A stretch of DNA of 64,000 nt from Congregibacter litoralis KT71 (GTDB lineage: Bacteria; Pseudomonadota; Gammaproteobacteria; Pseudomonadales; Halieaceae): the NCBI RefSeq assembly GCF_000153125.2, contig NZ_CM002299.1, positions 1,116,809 to 1,180,808 of the forward strand, in the 5' to 3' direction. The notes below the pieces were generated by a model. That model saw only the letters and a program-made list of their open reading frames with translations, ran no database searches and had not been told where the DNA came from. The position numbers were made by a program, and so were the translations under genes. This document shows positions 1-8,791 of the stretch, piece by piece; positions within the stretch are counted from its first letter, which is position 1; each line of letters begins with the position of its first letter.

Positions 1-479
1 GAGTGGTGGGTGTGGCGTTTATTCAGGCTCTCCTGCTGGGCGTCGGCTTCATGATGGCGGGTATACCCGCGGCAGGCCTCCTGGCTCTGGTGGTGCTCGT
101 CATTGGTATTCTGCAGCTGCCCGCGCTGCTGGTGTCCTTACCGGCCATTGCCTATGTCTGGGGTATGGGAGATGGCTCTACGGTGGTCAATATTCTCCTC
201 ACCGTATACTTCGTTGTGGCGGGCTTTGCCGATAACGTCCTCAAGCCCATGCTTCTGGGTCGTGGTGTGAGTGTTCCCATGCCCGTGGTGCTCATTGGCG
301 CCCTCGGCGGGATGATGGGTGCCGGTATCGTCGGGCTCTTTGTCGGCGCCGTGGTTCTCAGTGTCGGCTACGAGCTGTTCATGAGTTGGGTCGATGAAGC
401 CCCGGTCAGTGCTGTGGCAGAGAGCGACGTGGTAGAGAACGACGCGGCCGCGACCGTTAGCGACGGCCCGGCACAGTAG
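1..479 (+). CDS. AI-2E family transporter, C-terminal part
   Basis: This is the end of an integral membrane protein whose start lies left of the window; the frame is open to base 1. The visible part has four or five hydrophobic segments and the motif GFADNVLKPMLLGRGVSVP, typical of the C-terminal half of the AI-2E/PerM exporter family (PF01594). A short acidic, alanine-rich cytoplasmic tail follows. Members are proposed to export autoinducer-2 or other small molecules; the substrate cannot be read here. The stop at 477-479 is only 9 bases before the efflux lipoprotein gene, so the two may be co-transcribed. Confidence 0.8.
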   Translation, partial: VVGVAFIQALLLGVGFMMAGIPAAGLLALVVLVIGILQLPALLVSLPAIAYVWGMGDGSTVVNILLTVYFVVAGFADNVLKPMLLGRGVSVPMPVVLIGALGGMMGAGIVGLFVGAVVLSVGYELFMSWVDEAPVSAVAESDVVENDAAATVSDGPAQ

Positions 480-488
480 CCTCATCGG

Positions 489-2045
489 GTGCCGGGAATC
501 ACTTTGATATCTCGCGGTTTACTCCTCCTCACGGGCGCGCTGCTCGTGGGCTGCACGACTCTGGGTCCTGACTATCAGGAGCCGGAGCTTGACTGGCTGG
601 TGGATTGGCAACCGGATCTCTATGGCCAGCTGGCGTCCGATTCTGATGCTCCGGCTGAGCAGCTCTCTTCGTGGTGGGCCCGTTTTGAGGACCCTGCACT
701 CGATACGCTTATTGAGACCGTGCTGCGCGAAAACCCCACGCTGCAGATAGCGGGACTCAGCGTTCTTGAAGCAAGGGCCCGCCTTGGCGGCGCCGAGGCC
801 CTGCGGTTTCCCCAGTCGCAACAGCTCGGTGCTTCCGCCGCGTATATCCGTCAGCGTCGCAGTGATGGTCTTCTTCCCGCCACCGATGACAATTTTGGTA
901 GCTACGATGTCGGACTGTCCGCGGGGTGGGAGCTGGATTTCTGGGGGCGTTTTGCAAGAAGCATCGAATCTGCGGATGCGGCTTTTATGGCCTCCGTTGC
1001 GAACCAGCGGGATCTTCAGGTCCTGCTCATTGCCCAAACAGCCGACATTTACTTTGCCTATCGCACGACTCAGCTGAGAGTTGCCATCGCGAACAATAAC
1101 GCGGCTATACAGAAACGCAGCTTCGAGATTACCCGGCAGTTGTTTGACAGCGGACAGGAGTCGGAGCTCGATTTGCAGCAGGCCCGGACCCAGTATCTTG
1201 CGACCCTCGCCACGATTCCCGATCTTGAGCGCAGTCTGGTGCAGCTTCGTAATGCCCTGAACTTACTTCTGGGACGTCCACCGGCCCCCATCGATGCATT
1301 GGTGGGAAGCTACGACAGCCTGCCGGCCCTGGCGCCCGTGAGCCTGCGGGGCATCCCGGCGCAGTTGGTCCTTCGGCGGCCCGATGTCCGCACCAGCGCC
1401 TGGCAGGCGGGCGTGCAATCCGCGCAGATTGGCGTCGCCGAAAGTGATTTGTATCCTGCGCTTTCACTCCTCGGCAGTTTTGGCTGGAACGGCGACAGCC
1501 TGGGTGTGACCCGCGATGGCCTGACCTTTGCTGCGGGTCCTGCAATCCGTTGGAATATTTTTGATTACGGGCGCATCCGCGCAAACGTTCGCGTTCAGGA
1601 TGCGCGATTGCAGCAAAGCCTCGTGGCTTTCGACGCGACGGTTTACCGGGCTGCCCAGGAAATCGACGACGCCGCGATTGCGGTGCTAAAGACCGCTGAG
1701 GCGCAGGCAGTGCTCCGGGAGTCCCGTGCGGCCGCGGCGCGTGCCCTTGAGCTTGCAAATCGGCGGTACAAAGAGGGCTACGCGGATTTTCAGCGGGTGC
1801 TGGATGCACAGCGTGCCCTGTTCGCGCAGGCGGAAAAAGAACTGGTCAACGAAGGCGCGCATATCTCTGCGGTGATCGCGCTGTATAAAGCCCTTGGTGG
1901 AGGATGGCAGCCTCAGACTCTGGAGGACATGATCCCCGAGCCTATCCGCGAGACCATGCGTCAGCGGGTGAACTGGGGAGAGCAGTGGGAGACGCCGGTG
2001 CCCGTGGTGCTGGATAACGCCGGTTCAGGAGGAAGTTCTCAATGA
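489..2045 (+). CDS. Efflux outer-membrane lipoprotein, NodT/OprM family
   Basis: 518 aa. A hydrophobic N-terminus ends in the lipobox LLVGC, with the lipidated Cys at about residue 22, followed by GPDYQEPEL, a common start of mature OprM/NodT proteins. Two OEP repeats (PF02321) follow, with the family phrase LRRPDVRTSAWQAG in the middle. It should form the trimeric outer-membrane channel of a tripartite pump. The GTG start at 489 lies only a few bases before the hydrophobic segment; a TTG at 504 is an alternative. The stop overlaps the next gene (HlyD-type adaptor) by 4 bases, so adaptor and channel are translationally coupled. Confidence 0.9.
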   Translation: MPGITLISRGLLLLTGALLVGCTTLGPDYQEPELDWLVDWQPDLYGQLASDSDAPAEQLSSWWARFEDPALDTLIETVLRENPTLQIAGLSVLEARARLGGAEALRFPQSQQLGASAAYIRQRRSDGLLPATDDNFGSYDVGLSAGWELDFWGRFARSIESADAAFMASVANQRDLQVLLIAQTADIYFAYRTTQLRVAIANNNAAIQKRSFEITRQLFDSGQESELDLQQARTQYLATLATIPDLERSLVQLRNALNLLLGRPPAPIDALVGSYDSLPALAPVSLRGIPAQLVLRRPDVRTSAWQAGVQSAQIGVAESDLYPALSLLGSFGWNGDSLGVTRDGLTFAAGPAIRWNIFDYGRIRANVRVQDARLQQSLVAFDATVYRAAQEIDDAAIAVLKTAEAQAVLRESRAAAARALELANRRYKEGYADFQRVLDAQRALFAQAEKELVNEGAHISAVIALYKALGGGWQPQTLEDMIPEPIRETMRQRVNWGEQWETPVPVVLDNAGSGGSSQ

Positions 2046-3151
2046 GTGACAGCGATACGGATACGGATCAGGCGTCTACGGCAGCGATCAAGCGTACGAG
2101 CTGGATCGTGCTGGCGCTGATCCTGGGAAGCCTGGGCTGGTATCTCCTGTCGGATCGCTACGCACCGTATACGAGCCAGGCGAGGGTGCAGGGCTATGTC
2201 ATCGGTGTGGCGCCGGAGGTGGCGGGTACGATCACCCGGGTGCTGGTAAAAAATAATCAGGAAGTGGAAGAGGGCGATGCGCTTTTTGAGATTGATACCT
2301 CCCAGTATCAGATAGCCCTGTCCCGGGCAGAATCCGATCTTGCCAACGCGAAAAGCCAGGTAGAAGCGGGGAACGCCACGGTGGTCAGTGCTCGCGCCAA
2401 CCTGACAGCGGCCAAGGCCAACGCACTGCGCGCGAGTCAGGATTATGAGCGGCTGACGCGGCTACGGGAGAGTGATCCGGGAACCCTCTCGGTAAGGCGT
2501 CTGGAGTCCTCCAAGGCCTCCCTGGATCAGGCCCGGGCGAAGGTCGTGGCGGCGGAGTCCGATATTCAAAGAGCCATCGAACAAAAGGGTGGCGATGACG
2601 AAAGCAGCAACGCGATATTGCTCTCGGCCCAAAGCGCCGTAGAAAAAGCGCGACTGGATCTGGAAAATACCGTCGTCCGTGCCTCTTCCCGCGGTTTGAT
2701 TACCGATCTCCGCGCCGACGTGGGACAGTATGCGGGCACAGGAAAGCCGGTGATGACGCTTATCGCCATTCACGACCTGTGGATCAATGCGTCCTTTACG
2801 GAAAATAATCTCGGGCACATGAAAGCGGGTAGCAGCGCAGAGATCGTGTTTGATGCCCTGCCGGGAGAAGTTTTTAACGGCACCGTTCGCAACGTGGGAC
2901 TCGGGGTCAGCGCGGGGCAGGCTCCTGCGCCGGGTACCCTGCCGTCTGTGAGCAATAGCCGTGACTGGCTTCGTCAGGCGCAGCGCTTTCCCGTGGAGGT
3001 GGGCTTTTCTATGCCGGACACTGCGTTGCGAAATCAGCTGCGCATCGGCGGGCAGGCCTCGGTGATGGTTTACAGCGACGACGCCCGTGTATTGAAGGTG
3101 CTGGGTCGGATCTATATCCGGCTCATGAGCTGGCTCTCCTACGCCTATTAA
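2042..3151 (+). CDS. HlyD/EmrA-type periplasmic adaptor
   Basis: 369 aa membrane-fusion protein. It has one N-terminal transmembrane segment (about residues 19-38), then a lipoyl half-motif (VQGYVIGVAPEVAGTITRV), a long alpha-helical hairpin rich in Ala, Glu and Lys (about 95-185), the second lipoyl half and a beta-barrel domain (LWINASFTENNLGHMKAG). This is the EmrA/AaeA layout. The adaptor bridges an inner-membrane pump and the outer-membrane channel encoded just upstream, with which it overlaps by 4 bases (ATGA). The next gene supplies the probable pump. Confidence 0.9.
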   Translation: MSDSDTDTDQASTAAIKRTSWIVLALILGSLGWYLLSDRYAPYTSQARVQGYVIGVAPEVAGTITRVLVKNNQEVEEGDALFEIDTSQYQIALSRAESDLANAKSQVEAGNATVVSARANLTAAKANALRASQDYERLTRLRESDPGTLSVRRLESSKASLDQARAKVVAAESDIQRAIEQKGGDDESSNAILLSAQSAVEKARLDLENTVVRASSRGLITDLRADVGQYAGTGKPVMTLIAIHDLWINASFTENNLGHMKAGSSAEIVFDALPGEVFNGTVRNVGLGVSAGQAPAPGTLPSVSNSRDWLRQAQRFPVEVGFSMPDTALRNQLRIGGQASVMVYSDDARVLKVLGRIYIRLMSWLSYAY

Positions 3152-3223
3152 TCTGTCAGCCCCGTTGCCCGTGACTTCTCTGGTATTCGCCGCTTTCCCT
3201 GCCGTCGCTGCGGTCGCAGCATT

Positions 3224-4261
3224 GTGACGATCGCCGAGCGCCGCGCAATCCGCTTTGCCCTTGCCGCGACCCTGGCGCTGGCCCTGGCCTACGGGCTTGG
3301 CTTTCCCCTGCCGTTCCTCGCTCCCCTCTTTGTGGTGTTTTTAAGCGCCATGCCCGGGCCACCCATGGGATTCAAGGGGCTTTTTGTATTGCTGCTGATC
3401 ATGGTGTTGTCCCTGACGGTCGGCGTACTGCTGATTCCTTTGATCCGCTACTACCCCGTGAGCGCTGTGTTGATTGTGGCGGTCGGTCTGTACTTCTCCA
3501 TGTTCATGACGCTGATTCATGGCAAACGCCTCCTGGGTACCTTCCTTACGGTGGGTTTTACGCTGATCTCTGTCGCAGGGAGCGTGGACTATCTTCTCGC
3601 CACCACGGTGATCAAGGCCCTTGCCCTGGGAATCGCGGCGGCGGTGATGTGTCAGTGGATTGTCTACCCCTTCTTTCCCGAGGAGGCCGCCGCGGGTGGA
3701 GCCCCCGAAGCAGCGACGGGCGAGGCGCTATCGAACTGGCTTGCGGTGCGGGCGACCTTGATTGTGATGCCCGCCTACCTCCTTGCGCTTACCAACCCTT
3801 CCCAGTATCTGATGACCATCATGAAGTCTGTATCTTTGGGGCAGCAGACATCGGCCATGGACATGCACCACGCCGGGAGGGAGCTTATCGGCTCAACCTT
3901 TGTTGGCGGAATATTGGCCGTCGCGTTCTGGCTGATGCTCTCAATCTCTCCAACGCTCTGGATGTTTTCTTTATGGATGCTGGCCTTCTCATTGTATGTG
4001 GCCGCAAAGCTCTACGGTTTTATTAAAACGCGTGTTGCGCCCTCATTCTGGATTAACGCCCTGGTGACCATGCTGATTCTCCTGGGGCCTGCAGTGGAGG
4101 ATAGCGCCAACGGCAAGGATGCCCTGACGGCCTTTCTTCAGCGCTTTGCGACCTTTGTGGCGGTGACGCTTTATGCCTGGGGGGCCATGGCGGTACTGGA
4201 ACACTGGCGTAGCCGACGCCTGGCGAAATCCCAGGCCGTGCCGGCAGCGACCCTGCGCTAG
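3224..4261 (+). CDS. DUF2955/FUSC-like inner-membrane efflux protein
   Basis: 345 aa, mostly hydrophobic, with two clusters of membrane segments (about residues 8-150 and 180-330) separated by a polar stretch. This matches the DUF2955/FUSC (AaeB-like) fold, in which two sets of helices form the pump. AaeB-type proteins export aromatic acids together with an AaeA adaptor; here an EmrA/AaeA-like adaptor lies 72 bases upstream. The start is GTG at 3224, since no in-frame ATG occurs before the first helix. The substrate is unknown; aromatic carboxylic acids are an inference from AaeAB. Confidence 0.75.
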   Translation: MTIAERRAIRFALAATLALALAYGLGFPLPFLAPLFVVFLSAMPGPPMGFKGLFVLLLIMVLSLTVGVLLIPLIRYYPVSAVLIVAVGLYFSMFMTLIHGKRLLGTFLTVGFTLISVAGSVDYLLATTVIKALALGIAAAVMCQWIVYPFFPEEAAAGGAPEAATGEALSNWLAVRATLIVMPAYLLALTNPSQYLMTIMKSVSLGQQTSAMDMHHAGRELIGSTFVGGILAVAFWLMLSISPTLWMFSLWMLAFSLYVAAKLYGFIKTRVAPSFWINALVTMLILLGPAVEDSANGKDALTAFLQRFATFVAVTLYAWGAMAVLEHWRSRRLAKSQAVPAATLR

Positions 4262-4264
4262 GGC

Positions 4265-4287
4265 AGACGCGGGACCCGGTCGCGTCT
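4265..4287. terminator. Hairpin between convergent genes
   Basis: AGACGCG and CGCGTCT form a 7-bp stem around a 9-base loop right after the efflux gene and at the very end of the convergent CIA30-like gene. Only a few T residues follow, so terminator strength is uncertain. Confidence 0.4.
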
Positions 4288-4829
4288 TATCCTGAAGACC
4301 CGTCCCGATAGAGGGCAAGGCGTGACAGGGCCACCCGCGCGGGGCCGGGACGACCGATGGCGATCACTCCGATGCGCCTGAGATGACTGATATCCAGGGG
4401 CTGCTCAATGCGATGGGCCTCGAAACAGGCGAAGGGAAGATAATGGGTCTTCCAGGTCACCCTACTTTGAAGAGCGCAGCGATAACTCTGCCAGGGTCGA
4501 TGGGTATGTGCCGTTCGCAGGTTGATGGCATAGTCTTGTCCGTCACCGCAAAGGCTCACGGCGATGCCCGTGGCGCCAGTGGCATCAAGGAACGATCCTG
4601 AGCTGGCCAGATCGAGGGCTGCCTGGATGAATCCACCATTGTTCTCAAGGCTCACGGTTCCCTTGAGCATGAGAGCGGCTGTCCCCTGTTTCTCCCCATG
4701 GTGCGCGCTCCCTTGAGAGATGCCCCCCATGACCGTGTCGCTGACGTAGTGCCAGCTGTGACCATTGCTGGCCTTTTCCTCACGGGAAAAATCATCGATG
4801 AGTGCGATTTCTTTAAAGCTTGTTTCCAT
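4287..4829 (-). CDS. CIA30 family protein (complex I intermediate-associated protein 30-like)
   Basis: 180 aa without signal peptide. The phrases IDDFSREE, WHYVSDTVMGGISQGS, FIQAALDL and the C-terminal FEAHRIEQPLDISHLRRIGVIAIGRPGPARVAL are the hallmarks of the CIA30 domain (PF08547), a jelly-roll related to carbohydrate-binding modules. The mitochondrial relative is a complex I assembly factor; bacterial members are mostly uncharacterised, so no function is assigned. It is transcribed alone, convergent with the efflux operon and divergent from the membrane protein at 4980. Confidence 0.8.
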   Translation of the reverse strand: METSFKEIALIDDFSREEKASNGHSWHYVSDTVMGGISQGSAHHGEKQGTAALMLKGTVSLENNGGFIQAALDLASSGSFLDATGATGIAVSLCGDGQDYAINLRTAHTHRPWQSYRCALQSRVTWKTHYLPFACFEAHRIEQPLDISHLRRIGVIAIGRPGPARVALSRLALYRDGSSG

Positions 4830-4871
4830 GGACAGGACTCTTCTGCAATGGCTTCAGTGCTGTTGTCACCG

Positions 4872-4883
4872 GAGTATGTACTC
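4872..4883. promoter_or_regulatory. Perfect 12-bp palindrome in divergent intergenic region
   Basis: GAGTATGTACTC is a perfect inverted repeat between the divergent CIA30-like gene and the small membrane protein. Its position would suit an operator, but no regulator can be assigned and a chance palindrome is possible. Confidence 0.25.
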
Positions 4884-4979
4884 TATACGCTCGTCACCTG
4901 GTCGTGGCTTTTGCTGCGTTAAATACCAAGGCCATCCGGTGCCATGACCGCGAACTATAAAACAATGAGGATCTCCCCC

Positions 4980-5375
4980 ATGACCACGACCCTTTCCCTA
5001 CCAGGCAAAATAGCTCTGGGTATTGCCGCGCTTTTCGGCCTCCTTTACCTGAGCTTCGGCCTGGCCTGGCTGGGCGCTCCCTCGGTGATTGCCGGGGCTC
5101 TCGGCGCGTCGCTCCTTCAGGGCACGGGTCTGTCTACCCAACTGGGGGACAGTGCCGCGTTTTTTTTATGCGCCGGCGGTTTTATGTTGTACGGCGTGTT
5201 CCGTCGTCATTCCAGTTATCTCATGGCGGGCGCGCTGCTCATCGGCCTCGTGGCACCGGCGCGTATCCTTGCCTGGCAGGTGCACGGTGCAGCACTCACC
5301 GTGGAGCCCGTCATTGTGGAGCTTCTGACCTTTGCCGTGGTGTTTACAGCCGCCCGGGCAGTTCGCGCTGACTAG
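4980..5375 (+). CDS. Small four-helix membrane protein (DUF4345-like)
   Basis: 131 aa from the ATG at 4980, which is preceded by GAGGAT; an ATG 36 bases upstream has no ribosome-binding site and adds a polar leader. Four hydrophobic segments fill almost the whole protein (about residues 8-30, 50-68, 72-92 and 100-125). The layout and the LYLSFGLAWLGAPS start resemble DUF4345 proteins, which have no known function. A weak hairpin (TTTGCAG/CTGCAAA, 5380-5401) follows. Confidence 0.65.
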   Translation: MTTTLSLPGKIALGIAALFGLLYLSFGLAWLGAPSVIAGALGASLLQGTGLSTQLGDSAAFFLCAGGFMLYGVFRRHSSYLMAGALLIGLVAPARILAWQVHGAALTVEPVIVELLTFAVVFTAARAVRAD

Positions 5376-5420
5376 AAGCTTTGCAGTTTCTTTCCTGCAA
5401 AATTCCGGGTTGCCTCGCCC

Positions 5421-5996
5421 GTGAATTACCTTGCCCATGCGCTGCTTGCGGAGCCCTATGCCCATAGCCTCATTGGGAACATTGCCGGTGATCTTGTAAA
5501 AGGTCCCTTGGAGCGGCACCGTCTGCATCCCCGGGTCGCCGATGGTGTTCGCCGTCATCGACGCGTGGATGTGCTTACCGACGGCCATGAGGCCTACCGT
5601 GCCCTGAAGCTGCGATTTCCCGAGGGTCAGCGGCGCTACGCGGGACTCGTCCTTGACGTGCTGTTTGACCATTATCTGGTGGGCCATTGGGAGCGGTTCA
5701 GCGCTTGGCCGCGGGGTGCTTTTCTGGATGGTACCTATCGGGTGCTCAGGGAAAACCCCTTGCTTTTACCACCGGCTCTTGGCCGCGTTGCAAACGCCTG
5801 GACCGATGCCGACTGGCTGCGTGTTTATGAGACCCGCAGTGGGGTGGCCGCGGTATTGGGGCGCCTTGCCCGGCGCCTGACGCGCCCCGTGGACCTGGTG
5901 CAGCTACTGGATATCGCCGACGAGCACGCCGCTGAATTTGATCAGGGCTTTCTGGAGGTATATACGGACGTGCAGCGTGCCATCAATGCCCACTGA
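5421..5996 (+). CDS. acpH: Acyl carrier protein phosphodiesterase (DUF479)
   Basis: 191 aa; GTG start. MNYLAHALLAEP, NIAGDLVKG, HRRVDVLTDGH and VLDVLFDHYLVGHWERFS match AcpH/DUF479 throughout, including the His and Asp residues of this HD-like metal-dependent enzyme. AcpH removes 4'-phosphopantetheine from holo-ACP in the cytoplasm. Length is normal for the family (about 190 aa). It appears to be a single-gene unit with a 45-base gap to the preceding membrane-protein gene. Confidence 0.88.
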   Translation: MNYLAHALLAEPYAHSLIGNIAGDLVKGPLERHRLHPRVADGVRRHRRVDVLTDGHEAYRALKLRFPEGQRRYAGLVLDVLFDHYLVGHWERFSAWPRGAFLDGTYRVLRENPLLLPPALGRVANAWTDADWLRVYETRSGVAAVLGRLARRLTRPVDLVQLLDIADEHAAEFDQGFLEVYTDVQRAINAH

Positions 5997-6088
5997 GCGG
6001 TGCGTGTTTTCTTGCACCCACCTAACCGCTCACTCTTTAACAGCCGTTTTATGAAGAACCTCAGGCCCCGGCGAAGGAACGATCCACG

Positions 6089-6340
6089 ATGCTGACCGCA
6101 GAATTAAGTCTTTACCCTTTGAATGACGATTACATACCGGTTATTCAATCCCTCATAGACGAGCTCAATGCGCGAGAAGGTTTGAAAGTTGTCACCAATG
6201 CCATGAGTACTCAGATTCAGGGGAGTCATGAGGTCGTGATGAGGGCCGTCAGTGAGACCCTGGAAGCCAGTGCAGCGCGCTATGGACCGGCGCAGGTATT
6301 GGTCTGTAAGTTTATTCCCATGGCGTTGGATATCGCCTGA
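6089..6340 (+). CDS. YkoF-like thiamine/HMP-binding protein
   Basis: 83 aa single-domain protein. AELSLYPLNDDYIPVIQSLIDEL and VVTNAMSTQIQG match the MTH1187/YkoF-like fold (ferredoxin-like, thiamine- or hydroxymethylpyrimidine-binding). These domains bind thiamine in the cytoplasm and are usually near transport or vitamin genes. Here the gene is followed after 40 bases by azlC. No TPP riboswitch was seen in the 92 bases upstream. Confidence 0.75.
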   Translation: MLTAELSLYPLNDDYIPVIQSLIDELNAREGLKVVTNAMSTQIQGSHEVVMRAVSETLEASAARYGPAQVLVCKFIPMALDIA

Positions 6341-6380
6341 AAAACAAACCTCGGCAAAGACATGGTCTATGATGCCGCGC

Positions 6381-7067
6381 ATGACTGATCAATCTGTATA
6401 TGTCAGGCGCGGCGCTCTTGAGAGTGTTCCCCTGTTTATCCCCGCTATTCCCTTTGCCCTGGTGTTCGGCGTGGTGGTGGGCGAGTCTGGTATTGCCCCG
6501 TGGCTCGGCTGGAGTTCATCGCCGCTGATTTTTGGCGGGGCCGCCCAGATTACCCTGATCAGTCTCCTCGGTGAGGGCGCTTCCGTGGCTTCGGCCGTCA
6601 CCGCAGCCCTGATCGTGGGGGCACGTCATCTTCTTTACTCCGTGAGCATTGCACCGCGATTTCAGGGGCAGCCCGCGTGGTTTCGATGGATTGGCCCCTA
6701 TGTTCTCATCGATCAGGTTTTTGCCCTGTCTATGCTGCGTAAAGACGAGGAGCCTGCTGCTTTTAGGGCCTATTTTCTGGCCGCGGGTTTCACCTTCTGG
6801 TCCTTGTGGATGCTGTGTACCGCCGCGGGCCTGTTTCTGGGCCCCCTGGTGCCCGGTGGCTGGAACATTGCTTTTGCCGCACCGGTTCTTTTTACAGCCT
6901 TGTTGGTAACGGCCGTCGACCGTCCGGAGAAGCTCATCGTCGCGCTGGTCTCCGCCGGATGCACGGTGTTTCTCAGCGACCTACCTAACCGATCGGGGTT
7001 ATTGCTGGGAGCGATGCTCGGGGTGCTCCTGGGCCTGCTTCTCGAAAGCCGGCGGCAACGCTCATGA
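6381..7067 (+). CDS. azlC: AzlC family branched-chain amino acid exporter subunit
   Basis: 228 aa from the ATG at 6381, chosen because RRGALESVPLFIPAIPFALVFGVV is the normal AzlC N-terminus; upstream in-frame codons overlap the preceding gene and look non-coding. About six to eight membrane helices are present, with the family phrases GGAAQITLISLL and GARHLLYSVSIAP. AzlC with AzlD forms an inner-membrane exporter of branched-chain amino acids or related compounds. It overlaps azlD by 4 bases (ATGA). Confidence 0.88.
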   Translation: MTDQSVYVRRGALESVPLFIPAIPFALVFGVVVGESGIAPWLGWSSSPLIFGGAAQITLISLLGEGASVASAVTAALIVGARHLLYSVSIAPRFQGQPAWFRWIGPYVLIDQVFALSMLRKDEEPAAFRAYFLAAGFTFWSLWMLCTAAGLFLGPLVPGGWNIAFAAPVLFTALLVTAVDRPEKLIVALVSAGCTVFLSDLPNRSGLLLGAMLGVLLGLLLESRRQRS

Positions 7068-7375
7068 CACAGTTCATTGCCATTGTGCTGGCTGGACTGG
7101 GAACCTATCTGAGTCGCGCTATTTTTATCATTGCCCTGGCGGATCGACGGTTTCCGCCCCTTGCTCTGCGCGCCCTGGAGTACGTGGCGCCAGCAGTCAT
7201 GGGGGCGCTGATTGTCTCTATGCTCACCAGTGCCGAAGGTGAGGTGCTCATCGCAGCGCCGGAATTGGCGGGCCTGTCCGCGGCGGCGCTCGTCGCCTGG
7301 CGCACGCGGAATCACATATTGACCCTACTCGCGGGTATGACCGTTTTCTGGAGCGTTGCGGCGGTCGTTGTTTAG
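7064..7375 (+). CDS. azlD: AzlD family small exporter subunit
   Basis: 103 aa with three to four membrane helices. LGTYLSRAIFIIAL, LRALEYVAPAVMGALI and the C-terminal NHILTLLAGMTVFW are AzlD signatures (PF05437). It is the small partner of AzlC and starts inside the last codons of azlC, so the two are made together. Confidence 0.88.
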   Translation: MTQFIAIVLAGLGTYLSRAIFIIALADRRFPPLALRALEYVAPAVMGALIVSMLTSAEGEVLIAAPELAGLSAAALVAWRTRNHILTLLAGMTVFWSVAAVVV

Positions 7376-7416
7376 TGCCGAGTGCCTAGCGCCTGGTGCT
7401 TGGCCTCCCAGAGACT

Positions 7417-8598
7417 TTATCGGCGAAGCACGGTGAGAGTCTCTACATGGGGTGTCTGGGGGAACAGGTCCAGGGGCTGTACCTCCTGAAGCTCGAAGCC
7501 CTGTTCTACGGCCACCTTCAGATCGCGTGCCAGGGTGGCGGGATCGCAGGAGATGTAAATGATCGTACGCAGTGCCGGGGCGGCCTTCAGGTAGTCCCCA
7601 ATGTTTTTCAGTCCGTCCCGGGGTGGGTCCAGGAGCAGAAGCGAAGCGATGACCAGGGGTTCCTGGAGTTTGGCTGCACTATCGCCGCGATCCAGATTAC
7701 AGCCGAAGCTGGTTACACCGGTTAAGTCACGTTCTTTGAGGCGCTCGATGGCGGGCAGGAAACTGTCAACGGCGACAATATGCTTGCACCCGGCCTCTTC
7801 CAGAACCTCCGTGAAGTTTCCCGATCCCGCGAAAAGCTCCAGGACATGGTCTGGCGGGCCCGCCTCAAGAACTCTGGCTTTGAGCCAGGCGCGCATGCTC
7901 TGATTCTGGGCGCTGTTTCCCTGGCGGAAAGGCCGGCGTTGATTGACGGTGACCTCCGACGCGGTAATGTGATCGTCGATATCCAGCGTCGTCCAGCGCC
8001 TCGCACGGTCCGGTTTCCAGGCGGGGTTCGGCAACTGCGAAAGGAGGTCCCTGAGGGTCTGACGGTTTTTGTCATTGAGCACCAGACAATCATGGATCTC
8101 AGCAATCTCCCTGGAGCTTCCTGCGACAAAACCCAGGCGCTGTCCGTCAGATTTGAACTGTCCCCGATTGCGGTAACCGAGCTCCGCCGGAGATGGCCAG
8201 ATGTCAGCCACGCTATGCTTCTCGCCAAGGGGCTGGAGCACTTTCTTGACGAGCTGTTCCTTGCGCATCAACTGTTCGGAATAGTCCATAAAGAGCCAGG
8301 GGCAGCCGCCGCAGCTGTCCCCGGCAAAGCCATGGTGAGGGCAGGGTGGTGACCGGCGTTGTTGTGAGGTCTCGCTGAGGGTGGCTATCTGCGCAAAGCC
8401 CATGCGACCCTTCAACGAGCTGATCTCGAAAACCCCGGTCTCCCCCGGCCAGACGCCCGGCACAAAAAAAATCCGACCCTGAGGGTGAGGGACCACGCCC
8501 TGACCGTCACTATTCAGATCGCGAACGGTGCCCTCGAAGCGATGTCCCGGCTGGAGCGTGTCGCGTTTTTTGGATTTGAGCTGTGGGCGTTTGAGCAC
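7417..8598 (-). CDS. 23S rRNA/tRNA uracil-C5 methyltransferase, RumA/TrmA family
   Basis: 393 aa from the GTG at 8598, which follows GAGGAG at good spacing; a GTG 33 bases upstream lacks a site. An N-terminal TRAM-like domain (about residues 12-75) precedes a [4Fe-4S] Cys cluster (C86, C96, C99 in CPHHGFAGDSCGGCPW). The C-terminal SAM-binding fold has VLELFAGSGNFTE, LLLDPPRDG and the catalytic YISCDPATLARDL with the nucleophilic Cys. The family methylates uracil C5 in RNA. The exact target (U747 or U1939 of 23S rRNA, or another site) cannot be decided from sequence. Its 3' end is convergent with azlD. Confidence 0.88.
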   Translation of the reverse strand: MLKRPQLKSKKRDTLQPGHRFEGTVRDLNSDGQGVVPHPQGRIFFVPGVWPGETGVFEISSLKGRMGFAQIATLSETSQQRRSPPCPHHGFAGDSCGGCPWLFMDYSEQLMRKEQLVKKVLQPLGEKHSVADIWPSPAELGYRNRGQFKSDGQRLGFVAGSSREIAEIHDCLVLNDKNRQTLRDLLSQLPNPAWKPDRARRWTTLDIDDHITASEVTVNQRRPFRQGNSAQNQSMRAWLKARVLEAGPPDHVLELFAGSGNFTEVLEEAGCKHIVAVDSFLPAIERLKERDLTGVTSFGCNLDRGDSAAKLQEPLVIASLLLLDPPRDGLKNIGDYLKAAPALRTIIYISCDPATLARDLKVAVEQGFELQEVQPLDLFPQTPHVETLTVLRR

Positions 8599-8791
8599 GC
8601 TTGTCTCCTCTCTAGTGCGCAAAGTTACCACGGGTCGGTACGCGTCGCGGGTTTGTGATCGGCGTAGTGGCTTGCGACGCTATTCGCGAGTATCCGATGA
8701 AGCATTCATTGACGACATGTTGCATCAAATGCTGAACTAGCGATTCAATAGCCAAGCTCTTGAAGTTCTGAGCTGATAAAGGAGAAGTAAC

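Noticed and set aside
5997..6088. TPP riboswitch before the thiamine-binding protein gene
   Set aside because: The 92-base gap has none of the conserved CUGAGA or GG(A/U)GAU-type elements in order.
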